A DNA stretch of 64,000 bases from positions 62,001-126,000 of the forward strand of contig JOHN01000004.1 in the NCBI GenBank assembly GCA_000719695.1. Direction: 5' to 3'. The first letter of the stretch is position 1, and each line of letters begins with the position of its first letter. Shown here piece by piece: positions 1-10,971 of this stretch. The position numbers were made by a program, and so were the translations under genes. Below the pieces are notes generated by a model. That model was not told where the DNA came from. It searched no databases and worked only from the letters and a program-made list of their open reading frames with translations. The DNA is from Streptomyces sp. NRRL F-6131 (lineage in GTDB: Bacteria; Actinomycetota; Actinomycetes; Streptomycetales; Streptomycetaceae).

Positions 1-1
1 G

Positions 2-418
2 ACCGACCGTCTCCTCCTCGCCCGGCTGGCCGGAGACGGCCGCGCCTCCTACGCGGAGATCGGCGTCCAGGTGAACCTCTCCGCCACCGCCGTGCGCCGC
101 CGGATCGACCGGCTGCGGGCGCGCGGGGTGGTCCGCGGCTTCACCGTCGTGCTGGACCCCTCGGTGCTCGGCTGGCAGACCGAGGCCTTCGTCGAGGTCT
201 ACTGCCGCGAGCGGACCGCCCCCGAGGAGATCCTCGCCAGCCTGCGCCAGTTCCCCGAGGTGGTCGCCGCCTGGACGGTCACCGGCGATCCGGACGCCCT
301 GGTCCACCTGCGGGCCGCCGACATGCGCCACCTGGAGGCGGTCATCGAACGGATCCGCCGCGAGCCCGGCGTCCAGCGCAGCCGCTCCTCCGTCGTCCTC
401 TCCCAGCTGATCGGCTAG
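2..418 (+). CDS. Lrp/AsnC family transcriptional regulator (5' partial)
   Basis: The gene enters from the left edge. The open frame runs back to base 2, so the beginning of the N-terminal HTH is missing. The first visible residues, through NLSATAVRRRIDRLRARG, form the recognition part of an Lrp-type winged HTH. They are followed by an RAM ligand-binding domain (FTVVLDPSVLGW, then VTGDPDALVHLRA, then VQRSRSSVVLSQLIG). Proteins of this family bind an amino acid through the RAM domain and regulate transport or catabolism genes, often neighbours. The next gene on the same strand is an amino-acid-decarboxylase-type enzyme, and a perfect palindrome lies between the two, so local regulation is a reasonable inference. 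The ligand cannot be told from the sequence. Confidence 0.9.
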   Translation, partial: TDRLLLARLAGDGRASYAEIGVQVNLSATAVRRRIDRLRARGVVRGFTVVLDPSVLGWQTEAFVEVYCRERTAPEEILASLRQFPEVVAAWTVTGDPDALVHLRAADMRHLEAVIERIRREPGVQRSRSSVVLSQLIG

Positions 419-504
419 CAGCGGTCTCCCGGGGCCGGCCCGGGGTCTGTGCGAAGGCCCGTCCCGGGGCGCGGAACCTCCTCGTCCGGCCGAATCCGCC
501 GCCA

Positions 505-519
505 CGCAGGAATCCTGCG
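505..519. promoter_or_regulatory. 15-bp palindrome, candidate Lrp operator
   Basis: CGCAGGA-A-TCCTGCG has two perfect 7-bp arms around one central base. It lies in the 258-bp gap between the Lrp-type regulator and the decarboxylase, about 75 bp upstream of a possible -10 (TACGCT at 594-599). Lrp proteins bind short imperfect palindromes of about this size. Assigning it to the neighbouring regulator is inference. Confidence 0.4.
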
Positions 520-676
520 CGGGGCCCGTCGAAGACGCCCGAAAGCTGCCTGACCGGCCGCGTTCCGACGCGCGGGGAAGGGCCGTCGCTGCCTACGCTG
601 ATCATGTCCGGCCGTACGGTGCCAACCCCCCGTGCCCCGGAGCCTCCCCGACCCCCCACAGCCGAGAGGGACACCC

Positions 677-2044
677 GTGTCCGCAGCCCCCGACCGCATG
701 CACCGGCCCGACAGCGACCTGGTCGACCTGGTTTTCGACTACATGCGCGAGCGGCTGCAGTACGACCCCGTCCCGCTCGACCACCCCGGTGACGGCGAGC
801 ACCTGCGCGCCCAGCTGTCCGGCCTGCTCAACCAGGACGGCAACGCCCCGGCCGACGTGCTGAAGCTCTACGACCACGAGCTCTCCCGCGCGGTGATCTC
901 CGCCGACAGCCCGCGCTACCTCTCCTTCATCCCGTGCGCCCCCACCAAGGCCGCGCTGCTCTTCGACATGGTCGTCTCCTGCGCCTCGCTCCAGGGCATT
1001 TCCTGGCTGGAGGCGGCCGGCGCGATCGCCGCCGAGAACCAGGTGCTGCGCCTGATAGCGGACCGCGCGGGCATGCCCGCCTCGGCCGGCGGCACCTTCG
1101 TCTCCGGCGGCTCGGCCGGCAACCTCTCCGCCCTGGTGGTCGCCCGCGACACCGCCCGCCGCCGGCTCGGCGTCGGGCCGGAGGCCCGGCTGCGGATCGC
1201 CGTCGCCGACCAGGTGCACTCCTCGGTCAAGAACACCTTCAACATCATCGGTGTCGAGGCGTTCAAGGTCCCGACCGTCGACCGCCGGTTCACCGGCGAG
1301 GCGCTGCGCGCCGCCCTGGCCGCCGACCCCCACCCGGAGACGGTGATCGCCGTCGTCGGCACCGGCGGCACCACCAACGAGGGCATCGTCGACGACCTCC
1401 AGGGCCTGTCCGAGGTCGCCCGCGAGCGCGAGATGTGGTTCCACGTGGACGGCGCCTACGGCGGCGCGGGCCTGTTCGCCCCCTCCGTCCGGGAGCGCTA
1501 CAACGGCATCGAGCACGCCGACTCCTTCGTCGTCGACCCGCACAAGTGGCTGTTCGCGCCGTTCGACTGCGCCGCGCTGCTCTACCGCAACCCCCAGCTG
1601 GCCCGCGCCGTGCACACCCAGGACGCCTCCTACCTGGACGTCCTGCACACCGAGGGCGACGAGTGGAACCCCACCGACTACGCCTACCACCTGACCCGGC
1701 GCGCCCGCGGTCTGCCGCTGTGGTTCTCGCTCGCCGTGCACGGCGTCCAGGCGTACACCGACGCCATCGAGGCCGGCCTCCGGCTGGCCCGCGAGACCGC
1801 GCAGCTGATCCGCGACACCGACCACCTGGAGCTGCTGTTCGACCCGCAGCTCTCCGCGGTCTGCTTCAAGCGCACCGGCTGGACCAACGACGACTACTAC
1901 CGCTGGTCGCAGCAGCTGCTCGCGGACCAGATCGGCTTCGTCACCCCCACCGGCTGGGACGGCGAGACCGTCGCCCGCTTCGCGTTCCTGCACCCGGGCA
2001 CCACCATGGAGATGGTCCGGGAGATCCTCGCCACCATGGCGTGA
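677..2044 (+). CDS. PLP-dependent group II amino acid decarboxylase
   Basis: A 455-residue enzyme of the fold-type I aromatic-L-amino-acid/glutamate/diaminobutyrate decarboxylase family. The PLP lysine is Lys290 in VVDPHKWLF. The upstream GTGGTTNEG and HVDGAYGGAG segments supply the phosphate grip and the cofactor-ring aspartate. The start is the GTG at 677, preceded by GAGAGG at a suitable distance; an upstream in-frame ATG at 632 has no ribosome site and would add a proline-rich tail. The length fits single-domain bacterial members. The substrate cannot be read from sequence: aromatic amino acids, glutamate and 2,4-diaminobutyrate are all possible. The gene follows the Lrp-type regulator and ends at a strong terminator, so it is probably monocistronic. 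Confidence 0.9.
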   Translation: MSAAPDRMHRPDSDLVDLVFDYMRERLQYDPVPLDHPGDGEHLRAQLSGLLNQDGNAPADVLKLYDHELSRAVISADSPRYLSFIPCAPTKAALLFDMVVSCASLQGISWLEAAGAIAAENQVLRLIADRAGMPASAGGTFVSGGSAGNLSALVVARDTARRRLGVGPEARLRIAVADQVHSSVKNTFNIIGVEAFKVPTVDRRFTGEALRAALAADPHPETVIAVVGTGGTTNEGIVDDLQGLSEVAREREMWFHVDGAYGGAGLFAPSVRERYNGIEHADSFVVDPHKWLFAPFDCAALLYRNPQLARAVHTQDASYLDVLHTEGDEWNPTDYAYHLTRRARGLPLWFSLAVHGVQAYTDAIEAGLRLARETAQLIRDTDHLELLFDPQLSAVCFKRTGWTNDDYYRWSQQLLADQIGFVTPTGWDGETVARFAFLHPGTTMEMVREILATMA

Positions 2045-2060
2045 CGCACCGCCGCACACC

Positions 2061-2090
2061 GACCCCCGCCGGGCCCGCCCGGCGGGGGTC
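2061..2090 (+). terminator. Stem-loop terminator after the decarboxylase gene
   Basis: GACCCCCGCCGGGC pairs almost perfectly with GCCCGGCGGGGGTC. It sits 17 bp past the decarboxylase stop and also lies beyond the convergent GNAT gene, so it probably works in both directions. There is no U-tract, as is common in streptomycetes. Confidence 0.75.
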
Positions 2091-2135
2091 GACGCGTTCC
2101 CGCCGCGCCCGCCCGGCGGGGACGCGCACCGGCCG

Positions 2136-3005
2136 CTACAGCAGCCCGCCGTCGGGCACGTACGGCGCCGGCGGGCGCATCCCGCGCAGGCCCAGGTACC
2201 CCCGGGTCTCCACCGACAGGCCCACCTCCAGCCCGACGTCCAGCGCCCACTCCTGCTCGGCGGTCAGCACCTCCACCCGCGCCTCCACGCCCTCCGGTAC
2301 CCGGGCCAGCGCCTCGCGCAGCAGCCGGGTGGCGATCCGCTTGGAGGTGGCGGCCAGCAGCCGCACCTCGCCGCCCTCCCGGTAGCAGTAACCGGTGCCG
2401 GCCAGGGTGTCGGCGACCAGCAGCTCCTCGCAGTGGGCGAGCAGCAGCTCGTGGTCCGGGCCGTGCGCGGCGCCGCGCAGCCGCCGGTCCACCGAGTCCA
2501 GCAGGTGCCGGTGGGTGGGGTTGCCCCGGTGCACCGGGAGGTCCCCGGGATCGACCAGCCCGGCCCGGTCCACCCGCCCGGTGAGTCGCATCGCCGGGTG
2601 CAGCGTGAACCCGGCGAGCCGGTACCGGCGCACGGCCGCCGGGGACGGCGAGGCGCACAGCATCGCGCGCAGACAGCCGCGCCCGTACGCGAGGGCCCGC
2701 TCCAGCAGCAGCCGCCCCACGCCCTTGCCCTGGGCCTGCGGCAGCACCACGAGCAGCGCCAGCACCCAGACGTCCTCCCGCCGCAGCGCGAGCACCGCGC
2801 CGACCGGCTCGCCGTCCAGCTCGGCCAGCCAGCAGCCCTGCGGATCGGTCCGCGCCAGGTGTCTGGTGCGGGCCAGCTGGAACACCGACGGCGCGGGCGG
2901 CCCGGTGTCGGGCGGGGCGTCGGGGAGGGAGGCGAACGCGGCACGGGCGACGTGCCGGACGACCTCCGCGTCGGCGGCGGTGTCCTGGATCGGGCGCAGG
3001 AGCAT
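2136..3005 (-). CDS. GNAT family N-acetyltransferase
   Basis: A 289-residue protein with a GNAT core in its first half. PVGAVLALRREDVWVLALLVVLPQAQGKGVGRLLLERAL contains beta-4 and the Q-x-x-G-x-G acetyl-CoA pyrophosphate loop (QAQGKG), followed by a helix and YRLAGFTLHPAM near beta-6/7. The C-terminal half (about residues 150-289) is less conserved and looks like a second, degenerate GNAT-like repeat. The start is ATG 3005, which has AGGA eight bases upstream; ATG 3014 is in frame but too close to that site. The substrate is unknown. The gene is divergent from erpA. Confidence 0.8.
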   Translation of the reverse strand: MLLRPIQDTAADAEVVRHVARAAFASLPDAPPDTGPPAPSVFQLARTRHLARTDPQGCWLAELDGEPVGAVLALRREDVWVLALLVVLPQAQGKGVGRLLLERALAYGRGCLRAMLCASPSPAAVRRYRLAGFTLHPAMRLTGRVDRAGLVDPGDLPVHRGNPTHRHLLDSVDRRLRGAAHGPDHELLLAHCEELLVADTLAGTGYCYREGGEVRLLAATSKRIATRLLREALARVPEGVEARVEVLTAEQEWALDVGLEVGLSVETRGYLGLRGMRPPAPYVPDGGLL

Positions 3006-3252
3006 GCCCACCATCCTGGCCGCCCGAGCCGCGCGACGGGGCCGGTTCGTCCGGATCGGTCCGATCGGGCGGTGACCGAGGTCCGCCGGTGTGCGAGCAT
3101 GGGAGACGTATGGGGAACGGGTGCACACCCGGCCCACGGAACGACGTCGCCGCCACGGACCGACCGAAAACACCTCGCCGTCCGGGAAATGAATCCGGAC
3201 GGCCGTCGGTTGGCACTGGCGGCAGACCGTCGTCAAGACCGGGAGAAAGCAG

Positions 3253-3606
3253 ATGACCGTCCAGGACGAGACCACTGTCGACAGTGGCATCCTCCTCACC
3301 GATGCCGCCGCGGGCAAGGTCAAGGCCCTGCTGGAGCAGGAAGGCCGGGACGACCTCGCGCTGCGCGTCGCCGTTCAGCCCGGCGGCTGCTCCGGCCTGC
3401 GTTACCAGCTGTTCTTCGACGAGCGTTCGCTCGACGGCGACGTGGTCAAGGACTTCGACGGTGTGAAGGTCGTCACCGACCGGATGAGCGCCCCGTACCT
3501 GGGCGGCGCCACCGTGGACTTCGTGGACACCATCGAGAAGCAGGGCTTCACGATCGACAACCCGAACGCCACCGGCTCCTGCGCCTGCGGCGACTCGTTC
3601 AGCTAG
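3253..3606 (+). CDS. erpA: Iron-sulfur cluster insertion protein, HesB/IscA/ErpA type
   Basis: A 117-residue A-type carrier that holds a [2Fe-2S] or [4Fe-4S] cluster and passes it to apo-proteins. The three cluster cysteines of the family are present: Cys46 in PGGCSGL and Cys110/Cys112 in the C-terminal SCACGDSF. The ATG has GGGAGA ten bases upstream. The cytosolic protein would work downstream of a SUF-type machinery, not seen here. Plausible clients in the window include the Rieske protein QcrA. The Mtb homologue (Rv2204c, from memory) is likewise close to adenosine kinase and cytochrome oxidase genes. A strong terminator follows. Confidence 0.95.
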   Translation: MTVQDETTVDSGILLTDAAAGKVKALLEQEGRDDLALRVAVQPGGCSGLRYQLFFDERSLDGDVVKDFDGVKVVTDRMSAPYLGGATVDFVDTIEKQGFTIDNPNATGSCACGDSFS

Positions 3607-3616
3607 GGTCCGACAC

Positions 3617-3653
3617 GGAGGCGGCCCCGGGGATCATCCCCGGGGCCGCCTCC
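3617..3653. terminator. Bidirectional terminator between erpA and the lipoprotein gene
   Basis: GGAGGCGGCCCCGGGGA and TCCCCGGGGCCGCCTCC form an almost perfect 16-17 bp stem with a tiny loop. It lies between two convergent genes and can serve both. Confidence 0.85.
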
Positions 3654-3682
3654 GTCGTTCCCGCGCGGGGTCCGCGCAGGGG

Positions 3683-4414
3683 TCACGGGGTGCCGGAGAT
3701 CTCCGGGCCCCCCGGGTCGGGGCCGACCTTCGCGTCCGCCTCCAGCGGCACCGCCTCACCGGTCGCCAGGTCGGTCACCGCCCGGCCCTGCAGCGGCTGC
3801 TTCAGGTCGGCCGTCACCGTCTGCCGCTTGGCCAGCTCGGCGCAGGCCTGCCCGGCCGGAACCGGCGCCGCCGTGGTCACCCGGACGTCCACCCGGCCCG
3901 GCTTCGACTCGTCCGCCTTGAGCGCGTACCGCTGGCAGACCCCGCCGTAGAACCAGACGGTCAACTTGTTGCCGTCGATCCGGTAGGTGATCGCCGGGTG
4001 CACCGGCGAGCCGTTGCCCGAGCCGTTCGGCGCCGGCTCGCCCACCGCGATCCCGTTGCCCGGGGGCGTGGGCGCCGGGGTCGGCGTCAGCGCCGGGGTC
4101 GGGGCCGCGGTGGGCGTCGCCGGCCGCGGGTCCGGGGTGGTGGCCGTCGGATCGGCCGGCGGCGTGGTCGCCGGGGCCGGCGCGGACGGGGCCGCGGTGG
4201 TGGCCGGGGCGGTCGGGTCGGTGCTGCCGGTGGCCGCGCCGGGGGAGGCGGGCGCGCTCGCCGTGGCCCGCTCCGCGCCGGAGGTCGCCGCGTCCGAGGC
4301 CGCCTTGTTCCCGTCGTCGCACCCGGCCAGGACGGCCGCCACCGCCAGCGCCAGGCCGGCCAGCGCTGTCGCGCGCGCCCGGCCGGTCCGCCGGGGCATG
4401 GTCTCCAGATCCAT
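3683..4414 (-). CDS. Secreted lipoprotein with Pro/Ala/Thr-rich linker
   Basis: A 243-residue predicted lipoprotein. The N-terminus has positive charges (MPRRTGRAR), a hydrophobic stretch and the lipobox LAGC with the lipidated cysteine at about residue 32. A long low-complexity Pro/Ala/Thr linker follows (about residues 40-130). The folded C-terminal domain (about 135-243) contains ITYRIDGNKLTVWFYGGVCQRYALKADES and a second cysteine in PAGQACAEL, probably forming a disulfide. This domain occurs in actinobacterial secreted proteins of unknown function. The start is ATG 4414 with a GGAGGA site seven bases upstream. The function is not known. Confidence 0.85.
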   Translation of the reverse strand: MDLETMPRRTGRARATALAGLALAVAAVLAGCDDGNKAASDAATSGAERATASAPASPGAATGSTDPTAPATTAAPSAPAPATTPPADPTATTPDPRPATPTAAPTPALTPTPAPTPPGNGIAVGEPAPNGSGNGSPVHPAITYRIDGNKLTVWFYGGVCQRYALKADESKPGRVDVRVTTAAPVPAGQACAELAKRQTVTADLKQPLQGRAVTDLATGEAVPLEADAKVGPDPGGPEISGTP

Positions 4415-4539
4415 CTGCACTTCCTCCCGAGAGCTCAGCGGTGCGCCTCGGTGGCCGCCCCGCGCGGATGTGACGTGCCCCGGACGATTCCGGTTCCCCG
4501 CCCGCCCCCGCCGCCTCCCGGGACCCTCGGAAGCTCCGC

Positions 4540-4758
4540 TCAGGGCCCGTACTCGGGCATCGCCGCGACCACGCGCCGCGCCCTGGAGGGGACGCGGAAC
4601 CCGGACCCGGTCGGCACGCTGTCCTGCGGGCCGGTCGCCAGCAGCGGCCAGAACCGCCGCAACCGGTGCGAGGAGTCCACCAGCGCGTCCAGCGACTCGC
4701 CGTCGGCGTCGCCGAGCAGGGCGGGCGGAACCCGCAACGGGTGGTGACTGGGCATCAT
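4540..4758 (-). CDS. Small hypothetical protein (72 aa)
   Basis: A short ORF starting at a tandem ATG-ATG, with GGAG about ten bases upstream. Nearly every third codon position is G or C, typical of a translated streptomycete gene. The protein contains LLGDADGESLDALVDSSHRLRRFWPLL and ends VVAAMPEYGP. It has no signal peptide, transmembrane segment or motif I recognise. It lies upstream of the lipoprotein gene on the same strand, with a 125-bp gap. The coding call rests on codon pattern and ribosome site only. Confidence 0.55.
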   Translation of the reverse strand: MMPSHHPLRVPPALLGDADGESLDALVDSSHRLRRFWPLLATGPQDSVPTGSGFRVPSRARRVVAAMPEYGP

Positions 4759-5023
4759 CGGCCATCAACTCCGATCCACCTGCCGTGGCAGCGCCGCCAC
4801 GGTCCCGGGCGGGGCCGGCGAGGGCCCCTGTCAGCGACCCTAGGCCGGGTGTCCGGCGCCCACCAGAGCTACCCCGTGGTAGTACACCATCGGGGACGAC
4901 GGGTGACAGCGGGAGGACGGCGTACGGCCGGGATCACCCCCGTCGTCTTGCTGGGGCCCCGGACCCGCCGGGTACCGTGGGTGGGTTCCACCCCGCTGTC
5001 CCATGGCCCCGCTGCCATCCTGA

Positions 5024-7412
<2,389 letters not shown>

Positions 7413-7758
7413 TCCGGGACGTCTCCCGGGGTTCTCCGGCGGCTCACCGCCCGTCAGTCGATCACCCCGAATGTCCGTATAGTCCGCTCCTCGACGGGGC
7501 GTCACACCTTCTCCGAGGTCATCCCCCGATCGGGCGTACGAACCCCGAATGCCTAGGATGACCTGCGGCGCAGCCCCTGTCGGGCCTGATCGGGTGTCCG
7601 GGCGGCGCGTTACTGGGACCTGCCCGTCAGCAGCGCATAAGGCTGGAGTAGGGTTTGGCCCGCATAAGCATTCAAACCGTGCCCGTGGTCGGGTCGCCGG
7701 GGAGGGACAGCCTCCCCGGGGCGACGCGAAGGCGGGCGAGACTTCGGGAAGGCGCTAC
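7413..7758. other. Divergent intergenic region, desulfurase / ctaC
   Basis: This 346-bp gap carries the promoters of two divergent transcripts. TAGGGT near 7650 is a possible -10 for ctaC but has no good -35. TATAGT near 7476 is another weak candidate. GGGAAGG at 7746-7752 is the ctaC ribosome site. I see no convincing gene or riboswitch here. Confidence 0.5.
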
Positions 7759-8613
7759 GTGAGTCCCAACGGCTCCGACCGCTCGCCGCGGCGCACGATG
7801 CGGCGGAAGCTGCCTCAGGCGCTGGCACTGGGCCTCGTCATCGCGACCGCCACCGGCTGCTCGGCCAACGACCTCCCCAGGCTTGGCCTCCCGAGCCCCG
7901 TCACCAAGGAAGGGCCGATGGTCCTCCACATGTGGCAGGGCTCCTGGATCGCGGCACTGGTGGTCGGCGTACTGATGTGGGGTCTGATCATCTGGAGCGT
8001 GATCTTCCACCGGCGCAGCCGCACCGGCGTGCAGGTCCCCCCGCAGACCCGGTACAACGTGCCCATCGAGGCGCTCTACACCGCGGTCCCGATCATCATC
8101 GTGTCGGTCCTCTTCTACTTCGTCGCCCGTGACGAGTCGAAGCTGATCGCCGTCTCCGAGAAGCCCCAGCACACCGTCAACGTGGTGGGCTTCCAGTGGA
8201 GTTGGGCGTTCAACTACGAGAACACCGAGAACCCGGACCCGGCCAACCAGCAGGCCGCGTACGACGTGGGTACCCCCGGCGAGCCGCCGACCCTGTACCT
8301 GCCGGTCGACGAGACGGTGCAGTTCCGCCTCACCTCGCGTGATGTGATCCACGACTTCTGGCCCATCAACTTCATGATGAAGATGGACGTCGTGCCGGGC
8401 GTGGTCAACAAGTTCGAGGTCACCCCGACCGTCAAGGGTGAGTACATGGGCAAGTGCGCCGAGCTCTGCGGCGTCGACCACTCGCGCATGCTGTTCAACG
8501 TGAAGGTCGTCGACCGCGCCGAGTACGACCAGCACCTGAAGGACCTCCGGGCCAAGGGTCAGACCGGCGCGGTGCCCTCCGGCATCACGACCATGGGAAG
8601 TGAAGAGAAGTGA
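7759..8613 (+). CDS. ctaC: Cytochrome c oxidase subunit II
   Basis: A 284-residue subunit of the aa3 oxidase that carries the CuA centre and receives electrons from the bcc complex. It has a signal peptide ending in a lipobox-like ATGC, then two transmembrane helices around [23 protein letters not shown] and [19 protein letters not shown]. The periplasmic cupredoxin domain carries the CuA motif [12 protein letters not shown] and the upstream [10 protein letters not shown] aromatic patch. The start is GTG 7759, preceded by GGGAAGG at six bases. Its stop overlaps the ctaD start (GTGA), indicating translational coupling. Confidence 0.97.
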   Translation: MSPNGSDRSPRRTMRRKLPQALALGLVIATATGCSANDLPRLGLPSPVTKEGPMVLHMWQGSWIAALVVGVLMWGLIIWSVIFHRRSRTGVQVPPQTRYNVPIEALYTAVPIIIVSVLFYFVARDESKLIAVSEKPQHTVNVVGFQWSWAFNYENTENPDPANQQAAYDVGTPGEPPTLYLPVDETVQFRLTSRDVIHDFWPINFMMKMDVVPGVVNKFEVTPTVKGEYMGKCAELCGVDHSRMLFNVKVVDRAEYDQHLKDLRAKGQTGAVPSGITTMGSEEK

Positions 8614-10385
8614 CCATCCTCAACGAGCCCGCCGCGGCCGGCGGGGGCGCCGGGGCCGTCACGGTCGGGGCGCAGCGGACCCGGAAGCCGGGTTCCACCA
8701 TCATCAAGTGGCTGACCACCACTGACCACAAGACGATCGGCACGCTCTACCTGGGCACGTCGTTCGCCTTCTTCCTGATCGGCGGCATCCTGGCGCTGGT
8801 CATGCGCGCCGAGCTGGCTCGTCCCGGGACCCAGATCCTGTCGAACGAGCAGTTCAACCAGGCGTTCACGATGCACGGCACGGTCATGCTGCTGATGTTC
8901 GCGACGCCGCTGTTCGCGGGCTTCGCGAACTGGATCATGCCGCTGCAGATCGGTGCGCCGGACGTCGCGTTCCCGCGTCTGAACATGTTCGCCTACTGGC
9001 TGTACCTGTTCGGCTCGCTGATCGCCGTCGCGGGCTTCCTGACCCCGCAGGGCGCCGCCGACTTCGGCTGGTTCGCCTACGCGCCGCTGTCGGACGCGGT
9101 CCGCTCGCCGGGCATCGGCGCCGACATGTGGATCATGGGTCTGGCCTTCTCCGGCTTCGGCACGATCCTCGGTGCGGTCAACTTCATCACCACGATCATC
9201 TGCATGCGCGCGCCCGGCATGACGATGTTCCGGATGTCGATCTTCGTCTGGAACGTCCTGCTGACCGCGGTGCTGGTCCTGCTGGCCTTCCCGGTGCTGG
9301 CCGCCGCGCTGTTCGCCCTGGAGGCGGACCGCAAGTTCGGTGCGCACGTGTTCGACCCGGCCAACGGCGGTGCGCTGCTCTGGCAGCACCTGTTCTGGTT
9401 CTTCGGTCACCCCGAGGTGTACATCATCGCGCTGCCGTTCTTCGGCATCGTGTCGGAGATCATCCCGGTCTTCAGCCGCAAGCCGATGTTCGGCTACTCC
9501 GGCCTGATCGCGGCCACCATCGCGATCGCCGGTCTGTCCGTGACGGTGTGGGCCCACCACATGTACGTCACCGGCCAAGTGCTGCTGCCGTTCTTCTCCT
9601 TCATGACCTTCCTGATCGCGGTCCCGACCGGTGTGAAGTTCTTCAACTGGGTCGGCACCATGTGGAAGGGCTCGCTGAGCTTCGAGACCCCGATGCTCTG
9701 GACCGTCGGCTTCCTGGTCACCTTCCTCTTCGGTGGTCTGACCGGTGTCCTGCTGGCCTCCCCGCCGATCGACTTCCACGTCTCGGACTCGTACTTCGTC
9801 GTCGCCCACTTCCACTACGTGGTCTTCGGCACCGTCGTCTTCGCGATGTTCGCCGGCTTCCACTTCTGGTGGCCGAAGATGACCGGCAAGATGCTGGACG
9901 AGCGCCTCGGCAAGATCACCTTCTGGACGCTGTTCATCGGCTTCCACACCACCTTCCTGGTGCAGCACTGGCTCGGCGCGGAGGGCATGCCCCGCCGCTA
10001 CGCGGACTACCTGGCCGCCGACGGGTTCACCACCCTGAACACCGTCTCGACCATCGGTTCGTTCCTGCTCGGCCTGTCGATCCTGCCGTTCCTGTACAAC
10101 GTCTGGAAGACGGCGAAGTACGGCGAGAAGGTCACCGTCGACGACCCGTGGGGCTACGGCCGTTCGCTGGAGTGGGCGACCTCCTGCCCGCCGCCGCGGC
10201 ACAACTTCCTCACCCTGCCCCGGATCCGCTCCGAATCCCCGGCCTTCGACCTCCACTACCCGGAGATCGCCGCGCTGGACTACCTGGAGTACCACGGTGA
10301 GCCGGCCAAGCACTTCGCGGGCGTGACCCCGGCGAAGTACGACGCTCCGAAGCTGGGCAAGGGCAAGAAGGAGGGCGACGCCTGA
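8610..10385 (+). CDS. ctaD: Cytochrome c oxidase subunit I
   Basis: The 591-residue catalytic subunit of the aa3 terminal oxidase, with about twelve transmembrane helices. It binds heme a, heme a3 and CuB. Signature segments are [12 protein letters not shown] (low-spin heme ligand), [17 protein letters not shown] (CuB histidine and the cross-linked Tyr region), WAHHMYVTG (two CuB histidines) and [12 protein letters not shown] (heme ligands). Residues near GHPEVY match the proton-pumping A-family. The GTG start overlaps the ctaC stop and the TGA overlaps the ctaF ATG, so all three genes are coupled. Expected partners are CtaC, CtaE and CtaF. Confidence 0.98.
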   Translation: MTILNEPAAAGGGAGAVTVGAQRTRKPGSTIIKWLTTTDHKTIGTLYLGTSFAFFLIGGILALVMRAELARPGTQILSNEQFNQAFTMHGTVMLLMFATPLFAGFANWIMPLQIGAPDVAFPRLNMFAYWLYLFGSLIAVAGFLTPQGAADFGWFAYAPLSDAVRSPGIGADMWIMGLAFSGFGTILGAVNFITTIICMRAPGMTMFRMSIFVWNVLLTAVLVLLAFPVLAAALFALEADRKFGAHVFDPANGGALLWQHLFWFFGHPEVYIIALPFFGIVSEIIPVFSRKPMFGYSGLIAATIAIAGLSVTVWAHHMYVTGQVLLPFFSFMTFLIAVPTGVKFFNWVGTMWKGSLSFETPMLWTVGFLVTFLFGGLTGVLLASPPIDFHVSDSYFVVAHFHYVVFGTVVFAMFAGFHFWWPKMTGKMLDERLGKITFWTLFIGFHTTFLVQHWLGAEGMPRRYADYLAADGFTTLNTVSTIGSFLLGLSILPFLYNVWKTAKYGEKVTVDDPWGYGRSLEWATSCPPPRHNFLTLPRIRSESPAFDLHYPEIAALDYLEYHGEPAKHFAGVTPAKYDAPKLGKGKKEGDA

Positions 10386-10801
10386 TGAGGGAACAGGGAA
10401 AGATCTTCCTGGGCCTGGCGGTCTTCGTACTGGCCATGGCGATCACCTACGGCCTGTGGACCAACCACTCGGACCACGGCATCGAGGCCGCCGGTACCAC
10501 CGCGCTGTTCCTCGCCTTCGCGCTCTGCGCCTTCATCGGGTACTACCTCGCCTTCACCGCCCGCCGGGTGGACAGCGGCGCGGGTGACAACCCGGAGGCC
10601 GAGGTCGCGGACGACGCCGGCGAGCTGGGCTTCTTCGCCCCGCACAGCTGGCAGCCGCTCTCGCTGGCCGTCGGTGGCGCCCTGGCCTTCCTGGGTGTGA
10701 TCTTCGGCTGGTGGCTGCTGTACTGGTCGATCCCGGTCATCCTGATCGGCCTCTTCGGCTGGGTCTTCGAGTTCTACCGGGGCGAGAACCAGAACCAGTA
10801 G
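10385..10801 (+). CDS. ctaF: Cytochrome c oxidase subunit IV (actinobacterial)
   Basis: A 138-residue membrane protein with about four hydrophobic segments: GKIFLGLAVFVLAMAITYGLW, TTALFLAFALCAFIGYYLAF, and two after residue 90. It matches the actinobacterial-specific subunit IV that stabilises the aa3 oxidase in the bcc-aa3 supercomplex. The ATG overlaps the ctaD stop (TGATG). It is the last gene of ctaCDF and is followed by a strong terminator. Confidence 0.93.
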   Translation: MREQGKIFLGLAVFVLAMAITYGLWTNHSDHGIEAAGTTALFLAFALCAFIGYYLAFTARRVDSGAGDNPEAEVADDAGELGFFAPHSWQPLSLAVGGALAFLGVIFGWWLLYWSIPVILIGLFGWVFEFYRGENQNQ

Positions 10802-10816
10802 GACCGGTTCTCTCCC

Positions 10817-10854
10817 ACAGGGCCGGGTTTCCCGCACGGGAAGCCCGGCCCTGT
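10817..10854 (+). terminator. Terminator of the ctaCDF operon
   Basis: ACAGGGCCGGGTTT pairs with AAGCCCGGCCCTGT around a 10-nt loop, 15 bp after the ctaF stop. Confidence 0.85.
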
Positions 10855-10971
10855 TGCGTCCCCGGAGTGACGGCCTCACCCCGCCGGCCCAACGGGGCCC
10901 CGTTCGGATGTCGCTCAGCCGGACGCCGTTCCTACGATCTGACCAATCGTGCGAATCCCTGGGAGGCGGTC

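Noticed and set aside
602..2059. Long minus-strand ORF (485 codons) opposite the PLP decarboxylase gene
   Set aside because: It mirrors the decarboxylase gene in reverse. The high GC content keeps other frames open. The protein is Gly/Val/Arg-rich, has no family match, and the plus-strand frame has catalytic motifs.
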